A stretch of DNA of 64,000 nt from Bacteroidales bacterium (GTDB lineage: Bacteria > Bacteroidota > Bacteroidia > Bacteroidales > Muribaculaceae): NCBI GenBank assembly GCA_015061005.1, contig SUXJ01000003.1:39129-103128 (forward strand), given 5' to 3'. Under the pieces are notes generated by a model. The model was not told the origin of the DNA. It ran no database searches and saw only the letters and a list, made by a program, of their open reading frames with translations. The translations under genes were made by a program, and so were the position numbers. Shown here in pieces: positions 41,518 through 50,267 of the stretch (its first letter is position 1; every line of letters starts with the position of its first letter).

Positions 41518-41879
41518 TTCTTCTGTTTGCGCTGAGCTAAGGAAATTGCTATCGAGGTATAAATCTGCATGGCTGCACCGGCAAGCGTAAAGGCCAGCCA
41601 GTCGCGGATTTGAGTCTGATCATAAAACGAAAAAAATGCGGCCACGCAAAACATTATTGCGCTCCATGACTCCAAGCGAAGCAGGCGTTGCAAACGCAAG
41701 GGAGTGCCGCTCGGGGCTTTCGGCTGAAGAAAGCGTGCTGCAACCGATAATGCAGCGCCAATGGCATATACATAGCGAAACGCCATGCCGCTGATGTTGC
41801 CCGACATTATCGGCATCATCACTCCGGTTGCCACCATCAGCAAGCCGACTATCAAAAATATTGGAGAATACTGTTTCAT
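41514..41879 (-). CDS. Small four-TM membrane protein
   Basis: 121 residues with four hydrophobic segments (FLIVGLLMVATGVMMPIM; YVYAIGAALSVAARFL; SWSAIMFCVAAFFSFY; WLAFTLAGAAMQIYTSIAIS). No motif recognised; coupled to coaX by ATGA overlap. Confidence 0.75.
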   Translation of the reverse strand: MKQYSPIFLIVGLLMVATGVMMPIMSGNISGMAFRYVYAIGAALSVAARFLQPKAPSGTPLRLQRLLRLESWSAIMFCVAAFFSFYDQTQIRDWLAFTLAGAAMQIYTSIAISLAQRKQKK

Positions 41880-41905
41880 CAGATTAATTGTGCTCTTTGC
41901 TGAGG

Positions 41906-42187
41906 TTACTCAAAAATATACACGTCTTCGCTCAAGCGTTGCATGTGGTAGCGCTCGCGCACTATGCGTTCTATTTCAGCCGGATTGCCATCGAGCATCT
42001 CATTTAACTGCTGGTAGTGCATCAATGTGTCCTCATAAACGGCTATTTCCTTCTCCAATTCTCTGATTTGAGAAGCATATTCCATGTTTCTCATAATAGA
42101 GTTCTCATTGAAGAACAACACGTAGGCAACAAACCCCAATATTACAATCAGGGAGAGCGACACGTATCGTTTTAACCACGTTAGCAT
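41906..42187 (-). CDS. FtsB/DivIC-family septum formation protein
   Basis: 93 residues: N-terminal TM (LSLIVILGFVAYVLFF), a coiled coil (IRELEKEIAVYEDTLMHYQQL) and the DivIC/FtsB ending (EIERIVRERYHMQRLSEDVYIFE). Part of the FtsQLB-type divisome link. First gene of the six-gene operon running to 37670. Confidence 0.9.
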   Translation of the reverse strand: MLTWLKRYVSLSLIVILGFVAYVLFFNENSIMRNMEYASQIRELEKEIAVYEDTLMHYQQLNEMLDGNPAEIERIVRERYHMQRLSEDVYIFE

Positions 42188-42274
42188 TTCTTATACGCAA
42201 TTTTATTAGCGCAAAGTTAACAAAATTCCCCGAAATTAAAAAACTTCCCCCTTGCTTCTACACCTAAAAAATGC

Positions 42275-42310
42275 AAAAAGCACCATCCCGTAGTCAGGAT
42301 AGCACTTTTT
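42275..42310 (-). terminator. Terminator of the Glu/Ala-rich lipoprotein gene
   Basis: Read on the minus strand, AAAAAGTGCTATCC pairs fully with GGATGGTGCTTTTT when three G-U wobbles are allowed; on the plus strand these become mismatches. So it is oriented to the minus strand. Confidence 0.82.
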
Positions 42311-42343
42311 GTATTTTTCTCGTTAGTGAGTGTACTGAATCTA

Positions 42344-42580
42344 TTAAGCAGCAGGAGCTTCTTCAGTAGCGGGAGCTTCTTCAGCGGGAGCTTCAGCAGG
42401 AGCTTCAGTAGCTTCTTCAGTAGCGGGAGCTTCTTCAGCAACAACTTCAGTAGCTTCTTCAGTAACAACTTCAGTAGCGGGAGCTTCTTCAGTAGCGGGA
42501 GCTTCAGCAGCCTTTTCAGCGGTGCAAGCAACGAGAGACATAGAAGCGGCAACAGCCAGCATCATCAGAACTTTTTTCAT
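42344..42580 (-). CDS. Small Glu/Ala/Pro-rich lipoprotein
   Basis: 78 residues. MKKVLMMLAVAASMSLVAC is a lipoprotein signal peptide; the mature ~60 residues are low-complexity repeats of EEAPAT, EAPAE and EVV. It is highly acidic with no hydrophobic core, probably a disordered surface or periplasmic spacer. The repeated codons (GAAGCTCC...) make the DNA slippage-prone. It has its own excellent promoter (42628-42658) and terminator, suggesting high expression. Confidence 0.8.
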   Translation of the reverse strand: MKKVLMMLAVAASMSLVACTAEKAAEAPATEEAPATEVVTEEATEVVAEEAPATEEATEAPAEAPAEEAPATEEAPAA

Positions 42581-42627
42581 AACTTTTGATTGTTAAGTTT
42601 TAGTTAAAAATTTAGTGAATACGGCGG

Positions 42628-42658
42628 CAAAGTTAGCGATATTTTCTGATTCAGCAAA
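42628..42658 (-). promoter_or_regulatory. Promoter TTTG-N19-TAACTTTG
   Basis: Minus-strand TTTG at 42655-42658 and TAACTTTG at 42628-42635; perfect consensus for the lipoprotein gene at 42580. Confidence 0.8.
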
Positions 42659-42698
42659 AATTTACCCTAAAAATATGTCGCCAAACTGTTAAAAATCG

Positions 42699-42824
42699 TT
42701 ATAAAATGCAGTGCGCTTCGGCCGGACGTTCGGTTTTATCGGTCTTTTTGCCGCCATAACCTCCACACGCACTGAGTGAAACAATGCCCAAAGCCAAAAC
42801 TAATACGATAATAATTTTCTTCAT
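42699..42824 (-). CDS. 41-residue lipoprotein
   Basis: Begins MKKIIIVLVLALGIVSLSAC followed by GGYGGKKTDKTE...: a type II signal peptide with lipobox LSAC at residue 20 and a 22-residue mature part ending HCIL. Seven bases after the VanZ gene stop, so likely the third gene of the lon-vanZ transcript. Function unknown. Confidence 0.72.
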   Translation of the reverse strand: MKKIIIVLVLALGIVSLSACGGYGGKKTDKTERPAEAHCIL

Positions 42825-42831
42825 AGGATTC

Positions 42832-43245
42832 TTATGTGTGTTCATTATTTATAATGGGTAAGTTTTTCGGATATCTTAACATCAGAATGGCAATTATCAG
42901 TGTGCCGCAAATGTCGGCAATCCAATCGCCGGCGGAGCCTCCGCGTCCAAGGTTCATGCCTTGCTGAAACAGCTCAATCGCACCGCCCAAAAGGACTACT
43001 CCCAATGCCAAACCCAAAGAGCCGGACGCCGACGGGTGGCAGCGAAGACGCCAAATGTCAACCGCAGCGCAGAGATACAATCCGCCGAACATGATGCCGT
43101 GGACTATCTTGTCTGTGTGTTCCCAAAATCGGATGTCGTTGTCGGGCAGCGGCTTCGGCACCAACGTCAGATAAAATATCAATGCCAGGCATACGCCGGT
43201 CATTATCCAACGCGGTAACTTGAGCAACAACAGCGCAAACTTCAT
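42832..43245 (-). CDS. VanZ-like membrane protein
   Basis: 137 residues with about four TM helices and the VanZ family pattern: FWEHTDKIVHGIMFGGLYL, AIELFQQGMNLGRGGSAGDWIADICG. Biochemical role unknown; VanZ confers low teicoplanin resistance in enterococci, but most homologues are uncharacterised. Overlaps lon by 4 bp. Confidence 0.85.
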   Translation of the reverse strand: MKFALLLLKLPRWIMTGVCLALIFYLTLVPKPLPDNDIRFWEHTDKIVHGIMFGGLYLCAAVDIWRLRCHPSASGSLGLALGVVLLGGAIELFQQGMNLGRGGSAGDWIADICGTLIIAILMLRYPKNLPIINNEHT

Positions 43246-45617
43246 GCCAACGCGTGAGAAATCACTTCGTTTATGGTGGTCACATACGTAAAGGTCATGC
43301 CCTCAACGTATTCCGGTTTCACCTCCTTAATGTGACGCTCATTTTCTTTACACAAGATTATCTCTGTGATTCCGGAGCGTTTGGCGGCAAGTATCTTTTC
43401 TTTAATGCCGCCAACGGGCAGCACCTTGCCTCTCAGGGTGGTCTCGCCGGTCATGGCTACTCGTTCGCGCACCGGGCGTCCCGTCATGGCTGATACGATG
43501 GCAGTGGTCATCGTGATGCCGGCCGAGGGGCCGTCTTTCGGAATCGCGCCTTCGGGTACGTGGATGTGAAGGTCACATTTCAAACTTTCATCGCTCACTC
43601 CGAGTTCCGATGCGTGGGCTTTCACGTAACGGTGAGCTATTGCCGCCGACTCCTTCATCACATCGCCGAGGTTGCCCGTCAGGGTCAAGTTCCCGTCGCC
43701 CTTTCCCGGGGTTAATACCGCTTCGATAAACAGAATTTCGCCGCCGGCTGCGGTCCATGCCAATCCGGTGACAACTCCCGGAATTGCATCGGTCGAATAT
43801 TTGTCGTGACTGTTGGTCTCAACTCCGAGAAGATCGCGCAATGCTTCAGGCTTCACAGGCGTTTCAAACGGCTTGGCTGAAACTTTTGAACGAATATATT
43901 TGCGCAATATCGCTGCGAGCTTCTTTTGCAATTGGCGTACTCCGCTTTCGGCGGTGTAATTGTCGATTACTGCCGCAATGGTATCATCGGCAACTGCCAC
44001 GTCGTCGGCTTCCAAGCCCATCTCTTTGCGCAAGGCCGGAAGAAGGTGCTCGCGAGCAATCTCCAACTTTTCTTGTGCCGAATAGCCCGAGAGGGTGATG
44101 ACCTCCATGCGGTCAAGCAGCGGAGCATCTATCGTGCTCAGCGTATTGGCCGTCGTAATAAACAATACGTTGCTCAGGTCAAAATCCAAGTCAATGTAAT
44201 TATCGTGGAACTTCACGTTTTGTTCCGGGTCAAGCACCTCCAACAGGGCTGCCGAGGGATTTCCTTTGTAATCTTGACCTAATTTGTCAATTTCATCGAG
44301 CATAATCACCGGATTCATCGTGCCGCAACGGCGAACGGCATCAATAATCCGTCCGGGCATTGCGCCGATATACGTGCGTCGGTGACCGCGAATTTCGCTC
44401 TCGTCGTGCATGCCGCCCAAACTCACTCTGCGGAATTTGCGTCCCAGAGCGGAAGCTATGCTCTGACCCAGCGATGTCTTGCCAACTCCCGGAGGTCCGA
44501 CAAGGCAGATAATCGGAGAATGAGTCTGCGGCGAATGAATCAGCATTGCCAGCTGCTCCAAAACGCGTTCCTTCACCTTTTCAAGCCCTGCGTGGGTTGC
44601 ATTCAGCTCGTTTTCGGCAAGGACAAAGTCGGCCTTCCCCTCGCTCATGATGCCCCAAGGGAGTTCCAAAACGGTTTCCAAATATGTGTGTTGCGTCTGA
44701 AAATCCGGGCTTTGCGGGTTCAGATGCTCTAACTTGCTGATTTCTCGGTCAATGGCGGCTTTCACGTCTGCGCTGACCTTCAGCGTTTCAAGCTTTTCGC
44801 GCAGTGCGCTTACCTCATTGCCTTCGCCGTAGAGTTCCTCGCGGATTTGCTCCATTTGAGTCTCCAAAATCGCATTGCGCTGGCGTTGGCTCATGCGTTG
44901 GCGAGCACCTTCTTCTATCTCCGCCCTTACACGAAACGTTTCTTTTTGTTTCAGCAAAGCATCTACCAATAAATCCGAACGCTCGCGCAGCCCGTTGGCG
45001 GCAAGCATGGCGCAGCGGTCTTTTACCGGCAGTGGAGCAGTTGAACAGATGGTGTGGATTATTTTTTCAACATCGCCTGCCGCCTCGCTCGCTTCAGGCA
45101 TGTTTATGTTGGTAACGCTCATCAATTCGGCGAGCTCACGCATAATCGTTTCGGCAAGTTCCACTTTCACGCGCATATTTGTCGTGCTGCGAAATTTCGA
45201 CTCTTTCACGAACGATGCTTTAACGGTCAGAGATTCGGTTATGCCGGGTTCGCCCAAGCCGTCGATGTGGATTTTTTGAGGCGCAGTCAGCACCATGGCT
45301 ATGGCCGTGTCATTTGGCAGCGGAATAACCTTGATTACTTGAGCCACAACGCCGTATTCAAACAAATCGTCAATCTTTGGAACCGAAACCGACTCATCGC
45401 GCTGACACACTACGGCTATCGCCATAGAGTTCTGCTCGGCATATTCCGCGAGCTTGCGTGATGCTTCGCGCACAAGGTTAATCGGGAACATGATACCCGG
45501 AAATAACACCAAATTGCGCGTGGGGAGCACCGGCAGCGATTCAAGATTTATTCTTGCGTTAAACTCCGATTGTTTTATCTCAATGTGTCCTACCGACACC
45601 ATTTCGCTTTTACTCAT
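43242..45617 (-). CDS. lon: ATP-dependent protease Lon
   Basis: 791 residues. N-terminal LON substrate domain ([20 protein letters not shown]), coiled-coil linker, AAA+ module (Walker [10 protein letters not shown], Walker [12 protein letters not shown]), and C-terminal peptidase with catalytic Ser in [11 protein letters not shown] and Lys in [15 protein letters not shown]. Cytoplasmic quality-control protease. A TAACTTTG box is at 45642-45649; it starts a lon-vanZ-lipoprotein operon. Confidence 0.97.
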   Translation of the reverse strand: MSKSEMVSVGHIEIKQSEFNARINLESLPVLPTRNLVLFPGIMFPINLVREASRKLAEYAEQNSMAIAVVCQRDESVSVPKIDDLFEYGVVAQVIKVIPLPNDTAIAMVLTAPQKIHIDGLGEPGITESLTVKASFVKESKFRSTTNMRVKVELAETIMRELAELMSVTNINMPEASEAAGDVEKIIHTICSTAPLPVKDRCAMLAANGLRERSDLLVDALLKQKETFRVRAEIEEGARQRMSQRQRNAILETQMEQIREELYGEGNEVSALREKLETLKVSADVKAAIDREISKLEHLNPQSPDFQTQHTYLETVLELPWGIMSEGKADFVLAENELNATHAGLEKVKERVLEQLAMLIHSPQTHSPIICLVGPPGVGKTSLGQSIASALGRKFRRVSLGGMHDESEIRGHRRTYIGAMPGRIIDAVRRCGTMNPVIMLDEIDKLGQDYKGNPSAALLEVLDPEQNVKFHDNYIDLDFDLSNVLFITTANTLSTIDAPLLDRMEVITLSGYSAQEKLEIAREHLLPALRKEMGLEADDVAVADDTIAAVIDNYTAESGVRQLQKKLAAILRKYIRSKVSAKPFETPVKPEALRDLLGVETNSHDKYSTDAIPGVVTGLAWTAAGGEILFIEAVLTPGKGDGNLTLTGNLGDVMKESAAIAHRYVKAHASELGVSDESLKCDLHIHVPEGAIPKDGPSAGITMTTAIVSAMTGRPVRERVAMTGETTLRGKVLPVGGIKEKILAAKRSGITEIILCKENERHIKEVKPEYVEGMTFTYVTTINEVISHALA

Positions 45618-45641
45618 TTTCTTCTTATTATTTCAGGAACG

Positions 45642-45649
45642 CAAAGTTA
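45642..45649 (-). promoter_or_regulatory. -7 box of lon
   Basis: Minus strand TAACTTTG, 25 bp before the start codon. No clear -33. Confidence 0.55.
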
Positions 45650-45704
45650 CGAATTTTTCATTGAATAATTCTCTTGACTGAAGCACTCGCATGGAAAATT
45701 TTCG

Positions 45705-45712
45705 TAACTTTG
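45705..45712 (+). promoter_or_regulatory. -7 box of the DUF1846 gene
   Basis: TAACTTTG 25 bp before the ATG at 45738, divergent from the lon promoter. Confidence 0.55.
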
Positions 45713-45737
45713 TGGCGAAATTCTGAAATCTACCATT

Positions 45738-47204
45738 ATGAACTACGGTTTTGATAACGATAAATACTGCAAAATTCAGTCCGAACACATCAAGGAGCGC
45801 ATAGCCCAATTCGGCAATAAACTATATCTGGAGCTTGGTGGCAAGCTTTTTGATGATTTCCATGCATCGAGAGTGCTTCCCGGATTTCAGCCCGACAGCA
45901 AACTGCGCATGTTGGCGCAGCTGGCCAATACCGCGGAAATCGTTATCGTGATTTCGGCACTCGACATCGAAAAGAACAAGGTGCGTCAAGACCTCGGCAT
46001 CACCTACGACGTTGATGTGCTTCGTCTCCGTGAGGAATTTATCAATCGTGGCTTTTTGGTTAACTCGGTGTGTATCACTCACTACAACGGTCAGGCATCT
46101 GCCGATGCTTATCGCCGCAAACTCGAGCGACTCGGTATTCAAGCCTATTATCACTATACTATTGAGGGTTACCCGACAAACGTGAGTCTCATCGACTCCG
46201 ACGACGGCTTCGGGCGCAATGACTATATTCAAACCTATCGCCCGCTCGTTATCGTGACCGCACCCGGCCCCGGCAGCGGCAAGATGGCGGTGTGTCTCAG
46301 TCAGTTATATCATGACCATAAGCGCGGAGTAGATGCCGGATATGCCAAGTTTGAAACATTCCCCGTGTGGAACTTGCCGTTGAAACACCCCGTAAACATT
46401 GCCTACGAAACCGCCACGGCTGACCTCGATGATGTCAACATGATTGACCCCTTCCATCTTGAAGCATACGGAACAACGGCAATCAACTATAATCGCGACA
46501 TTGAAATTTTCCCCGTACTCAATGCCCTCTTTGAAGGAATCTACGGCGAAAATCCATATAAATCACCCACCGACATGGGGGTAAACATGGTCGGCTTCTG
46601 TATCAATGATGATGAAGTCTGTCATGAAGCCTCCAAGCAAGAAATGATTCGCCGATATTACGATGCCTTAAATCGATTGGCTCTCGGCGATGGTAACGAC
46701 AACGAGGTCAATAAGATTGCTCGTCTGTTCAAACAAGCAAAAATCGACACGTCATATCGTCGCGCCACAGTGGCAGCCAAGGAACGTGCCGAGCGAACCG
46801 GAGTGGCAAGTTCTGCCATAGAACTCGCCGACGGAACGATTATCACGGCTGAAACGAGTTCCTTGCTCGGCTGTAGTGCGGCTCTGATTCTTAATGCCAC
46901 GAAACATTTGGCAGGCATCGATCATGGAGTGAAACTCATCCCCCAAGAAATGATTGAACCGATTCAGCACACCAAAATCGACTACCTCCGCAGTCGAAAT
47001 CCGCGCCTGCATACCGACGAGGTCCTCGTGGCGCTCTCTGTGCTCAGCACTCATGACGAAAATTGCCGCCGTGCGCTTGAACAGTTGCCCGCTTTGGAGG
47101 GTTGCCAAGTCCACTCAACCGTGATGCTCGGCGAGGTGGACCGCAAAATCTTCAAGAAACTCGGAGTGGGGCTTACGTGCGACCCCGTGCGCAAAAGCAA
47201 GTAA
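45738..47204 (+). CDS. DUF1846 family protein
   Basis: 488 residues, full family length (~490-500). Conserved blocks seen: GGKLFDDFHASRVLPGFQPDSK, RPLVIVTAPGPGSGKMAVCLSQLYHDH (a nucleotide-binding-like glycine segment), KFETFPVWNLPLKHPVNIAYE, GVNMVGFCI. Cytoplasmic protein of undetermined function, widespread in anaerobes. Monocistronic. Confidence 0.9.
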   Translation: MNYGFDNDKYCKIQSEHIKERIAQFGNKLYLELGGKLFDDFHASRVLPGFQPDSKLRMLAQLANTAEIVIVISALDIEKNKVRQDLGITYDVDVLRLREEFINRGFLVNSVCITHYNGQASADAYRRKLERLGIQAYYHYTIEGYPTNVSLIDSDDGFGRNDYIQTYRPLVIVTAPGPGSGKMAVCLSQLYHDHKRGVDAGYAKFETFPVWNLPLKHPVNIAYETATADLDDVNMIDPFHLEAYGTTAINYNRDIEIFPVLNALFEGIYGENPYKSPTDMGVNMVGFCINDDEVCHEASKQEMIRRYYDALNRLALGDGNDNEVNKIARLFKQAKIDTSYRRATVAAKERAERTGVASSAIELADGTIITAETSSLLGCSAALILNATKHLAGIDHGVKLIPQEMIEPIQHTKIDYLRSRNPRLHTDEVLVALSVLSTHDENCRRALEQLPALEGCQVHSTVMLGEVDRKIFKKLGVGLTCDPVRKSK

Positions 47205-47250
47205 CCCGATATATCCCTCTCTCTCGAACAGAATGAGGATGAACCTTGCG

Positions 47251-47637
47251 TCAGTCGCTCATTCGTGATGTTGCAAGGCGAGTGAGGTCATAGGTCGTGT
47301 AGCTCATCGTTCCGGTGAGCACTGCTATGATTGTCCATGCGCCGATGTCGATATAATCAGCAGCGAAGTTGGCGACACTTGTGCCGGCTATTTTTGTGAT
47401 ATTCTCCAAGATGCCCAGAATATAAGGGAAACAAATAGCCAAGACTATCCCGACTGCCACTCCGGTTAGCATTGCCACTCTCACTGCGATGCGATTTCGA
47501 TGTCGAAGCTCGGCGGTCTTGTCTTTCAGTAATTCCACGGCTTGCATCTTATGCGTCAGCCTCTCCATAAAATCGCTATCCGGTGGTAACTGCGGGTTAT
47601 ATGCCGCAAACAGGTCTTTAATCTTGTCGTCATTCAT
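47251..47637 (-). CDS. Putative anti-sigma factor / sigma-operon membrane protein
   Basis: 128 residues: a cytoplasmic N-terminal ~45 residues (LPPDSDFMERLTHKMQAVE...) and two TM helices (VAMLTGVAVGIVLAICFPYIL; IGAWTIIAVLTGTMSY). Start overlaps the ECF sigma stop by 4 bp, the usual place of an anti-sigma factor. No ZAS motif is visible. Confidence 0.65.
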   Translation of the reverse strand: MNDDKIKDLFAAYNPQLPPDSDFMERLTHKMQAVELLKDKTAELRHRNRIAVRVAMLTGVAVGIVLAICFPYILGILENITKIAGTSVANFAADYIDIGAWTIIAVLTGTMSYTTYDLTRLATSRMSD

Positions 47638-48119
47638 AGTCGTTTCTCCTCCAATATGTCCTTCAAATGCTTTCGCCCACGCGATAATTGAGCTTTGACG
47701 GCATCAATAGTCGTGTCCGTAATTTCTGATATCTCGCGGATAGGGTAGCCCTCCAAATAATACAGCAATATTGCCATTCTTTCCTTATCTGATAATTTAT
47801 CTAACGCCGCATGAAGTCGTTGATAATCAAAGCTGCCGTCTGCTTTGTTGAGGCTCGCAATCTCTGAGGCGTCATCAAGCGGGTCCGTCAATTTATAACT
47901 GCGTCGGTGGCTGATGAAAGTGTTATATGCAATTCTATATATCCATGTGCTAAACTTGCTGTCATCACGAAAACTCTCGCACGACAAATATGCTTTTACC
48001 AACGTGTCTTGCGCAAGGTCATCAGCCAAGTCTGCATCTCCGCAGCAAAGACCCGTCAGAAATTGCCGCAGCTGCCTCTGATGGGTCTCCACGTAGTGGA
48101 TGAATTGCTGTTTGTTCAT
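47634..48119 (-). CDS. ECF RNA polymerase sigma factor
   Basis: 161 residues. Region 2: DADLADDLAQDTLVKAY and FSTWIYRIAYNTFISHRR; region 4: LSDKERMAILLYYLEGYPIREIS followed by DAVKAQLSRGRKHLKDIL. Middle gene of a three-gene operon (48572 to 47251) that also contains a membrane protein and the probable anti-sigma. Signal unknown. Confidence 0.93.
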   Translation of the reverse strand: MNKQQFIHYVETHQRQLRQFLTGLCCGDADLADDLAQDTLVKAYLSCESFRDDSKFSTWIYRIAYNTFISHRRSYKLTDPLDDASEIASLNKADGSFDYQRLHAALDKLSDKERMAILLYYLEGYPIREISEITDTTIDAVKAQLSRGRKHLKDILEEKRL

Positions 48120-48134
48120 GAGCGAGTCCCCGAC

Positions 48135-48572
48135 TTAGTCCTTATCTTGATCTACTCTTTTGCGGCTTATAAAATAAACTAACAGGTATGCAAGTCCGAT
48201 TGCCGACATCAGTCCGGCAATGCACGAACACATGAATGTAAATGCAAACGTATCGTCAGCGTCCCATGGCGATTTGCTTTGATACAAAAGTGCCAATATG
48301 CCGGCTGCTATACCTAAGAATGTGAACACGCAGCCTCTGAGCAATCGTTTGTAAAGAATCTCACGAGCCGATTTCTTCGGGTTGCGGAGCGCATCAACGA
48401 GTTTATCCACGTTGATGCTTTCAAGGGTGGCGGAATTTTCCAAGGCTTTCATCACAATCTCTGAGGTCTTGTTAACCTTGTTGTTCGAGGCTCGCAGATT
48501 GAGCCAAACAATCATAATCGGCAGCACAACGCAAATGCTTATAGGCATGATAGCTTCTGTTAACCAATACAT
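48135..48572 (-). CDS. DUF6249-like membrane protein
   Basis: 145 residues: N-terminal TM (ISICVVLPIMIVWLNL), a ~50-residue cytoplasmic stretch (NVDKLVDALRNPKKSAREI), and two TM helices near the C-terminus. Such proteins recur next to ECF sigma genes in Bacteroidales. 15 bp upstream of the sigma gene; first gene of the operon. Confidence 0.75.
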   Translation of the reverse strand: MYWLTEAIMPISICVVLPIMIVWLNLRASNNKVNKTSEIVMKALENSATLESINVDKLVDALRNPKKSAREILYKRLLRGCVFTFLGIAAGILALLYQSKSPWDADDTFAFTFMCSCIAGLMSAIGLAYLLVYFISRKRVDQDKD

Positions 48573-48719
48573 AATAAGTTGAGTTTTGAGGTTTTAAGGT
48601 TTATAATTATTCGTGTCTTATTGAGCATACTCAGTTCTTTGACGCAGCCAACCGAAAAAAGGTGACATAATTCCGCGCGAATTTATGAAAATCTACGCTC
48701 GCAATTCTGATAGCGTAAC

Positions 48720-48727
48720 TAATTTTG
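48720..48727 (+). promoter_or_regulatory. -7 box of the DUF4373 gene
   Basis: TAATTTTG, 22 bp before the ATG at 48750. Confidence 0.45.
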
Positions 48728-48749
48728 CGCAAAAAAACCAGTTACTGCA

Positions 48750-49451
48750 ATGAAAAAGAAATCAAACTTCTGTCAAGCAATGTATGCGCGGTCGTCTCAT
48801 TCGCTCGCCAAATTGCGCATGGCTCATGGCCCGGCGGGATTGGGCGTTTACATGTGTGTACTCGAAGCCCTTTTCGATGAACCGGACGCCATGCTTCCGT
48901 GTGATTACGATGTAATAGCCTTCCGTTTCAATATCGACATCGAAACGGTGCGCAGCGTAATCGAAGATTTTGGCTTATTTGAAATCGACCGTGACGCCGC
49001 GAGGTTTTATTCCGACATACTTCGTGCCGAGCGGTTGCCGCGCAAAAAGAAAGAAAAGAAACTTGACGTGGAAACGTCTAAATCGGTTGAATCGGCTGAA
49101 ACTACCGAGCAGCCGCTTCAAGCGGAAATTGTTGTTATGCCGCCGGCATATCAAGATCCAACCATGAACCCTTTGCCGCCTCTGACTTATGACCAAAAAG
49201 TCGCACTTGAAATTGAACGATTTTCCTCCTTGACCCCAAAAGTAAGAATTGACCTTCTCAGACAAGACCCCGAGTGGCTGAAATATTGCGCTTTAGATTA
49301 TCGATTAGACCAAGAAACTCTGCTTTCCTTCCTTGATGAATACGAAGCATTGTGTACAAAAAACAATGAGCTGCATTATAACATTTTCGACCTGAAATAT
49401 CGCTTCTCCCTTTGGCTCGGTCCGAAAACGCGTTGCGATGAAGACTATTAG
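48750..49451 (+). CDS. DUF4373 (Lin1244/Lin1753-like) protein
   Basis: 233 residues. N-terminal ~90 residues (HSLAKLRMAHGPAGLGVYMCVLEALFDE ... YDVIAFRFNIDIETVRSVIEDFGLFEID) form the winged-helix-like domain of phage/plasmid replication proteins of this family. Basic linker (RKKKEKK), then a helical C-terminal half. Many Bacteroidales chromosomes carry stand-alone copies. No phage genes surround it here. Confidence 0.8.
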   Translation: MKKKSNFCQAMYARSSHSLAKLRMAHGPAGLGVYMCVLEALFDEPDAMLPCDYDVIAFRFNIDIETVRSVIEDFGLFEIDRDAARFYSDILRAERLPRKKKEKKLDVETSKSVESAETTEQPLQAEIVVMPPAYQDPTMNPLPPLTYDQKVALEIERFSSLTPKVRIDLLRQDPEWLKYCALDYRLDQETLLSFLDEYEALCTKNNELHYNIFDLKYRFSLWLGPKTRCDEDY

Positions 49452-49457
49452 CTATTC

Positions 49458-50117
49458 TCAATATTCTTTCCTGACAATCGGAATCAACTCCATCGGGTCG
49501 GAAATGATGTGTTGGGCATAATATTGTCTGAGTTCCGTTACGGGGCGAAAACCCCACAGGACTCCTACACTGTCAACGCACGCCCTGCGAGCCGTTTCCA
49601 TATCTACTCCGCTATCGCCAACGTAGATAACCTCCGACTTGGGAGTGGGGACATTGGTCAAGACGTTAAAGACTATTGACGGGTCCGGTTTTGCCGGGAT
49701 GCCCGGGCGCATGCCGTGAACAGCCTCGAATGGCAATCGCGGAAAAAAGTGGGCAATCAAGTCCGATGCGGCGCGTTGATATTTATTTGATGCAACGGCA
49801 AGTTTCACCTTTAGTCCGGCAAGTTCTGACAGCAAGTCCATAATGCCGGGGTAGGGCACGGTGTGTTCCCACAGATGCTTATCATAATATTCTTGAAATA
49901 TTCGCCGTATGCGACCAACGGTGTCGGCATCACGATGCTCCGGCGGCAACACTCGCTCCAAAAGCCTGCCTACTCCGTTGCCAACGAAAAACGGATATGC
50001 CGATACGTCATGAGTGGGAAACCCGCATTCGCGCAGAGCATGATTGGCGGCGTATGCCAAGTCTTCTATCGTGTTCAGCAGTGTGCCGTCTAAATCAAAT
50101 ACCACAAGTCTCTTCAT
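49458..50117 (-). CDS. HAD-family phosphatase (phosphoglycolate phosphatase-like)
   Basis: 219 residues from ATG 50117 (MKRLVVFDLDGTLLNTIEDL); the upstream in-frame ATG at 50198 crosses the promoter (TAACTTTG at 50147-50154) and is rejected. HAD motifs I (DLDGTL), II (VASNKY), III (Lys in GIPAKPDPS) and IV (YVGDSGVDMETA) are intact. Most similar in layout to Gph; substrate not certain. Confidence 0.9.
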   Translation of the reverse strand: MKRLVVFDLDGTLLNTIEDLAYAANHALRECGFPTHDVSAYPFFVGNGVGRLLERVLPPEHRDADTVGRIRRIFQEYYDKHLWEHTVPYPGIMDLLSELAGLKVKLAVASNKYQRAASDLIAHFFPRLPFEAVHGMRPGIPAKPDPSIVFNVLTNVPTPKSEVIYVGDSGVDMETARRACVDSVGVLWGFRPVTELRQYYAQHIISDPMELIPIVRKEY

Positions 50118-50192
50118 CTTCAGCAAATCTTTAGTTAACTTCTCTGCAAAGTTACTAAAATTTCCCTCAAAATTGATAAAAAACGCAAAATC

Positions 50193-50241
50193 CTCCACTC
50201 TCCACTAAAATTCCTCCACTCTCCACTCTCCACTCTCCACT
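50193..50241. repeat. Heptamer repeat (CTCCACT)x2 and x4
   Basis: Two copies of CTCCACT at 50193-50206, then AAAATTC, then four copies at 50214-50241, followed again by AAAATTCCT. Same 7-mer as at 6560 and 6873. It occupies the -33 region of the next gene's promoter. Confidence 0.92.
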
Positions 50242-50249
50242 AAAATTCC

Positions 50250-50257
50250 TATCTTTG
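50250..50257 (+). promoter_or_regulatory. -7 box of the sulfhydrylase gene
   Basis: TATCTTTG, 10 bp before the ATG. The sequence where TTTG should lie (~50226) is heptamer repeat with no match. Confidence 0.55.
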
Positions 50258-50267
50258 TGCCTACATT

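Noticed and set aside
48750..49451. Prophage signalled by the DUF4373 replication-like protein
   Set aside because: Neighbours are an ECF sigma operon and a HAD phosphatase; no phage structural, integrase or lysis genes.
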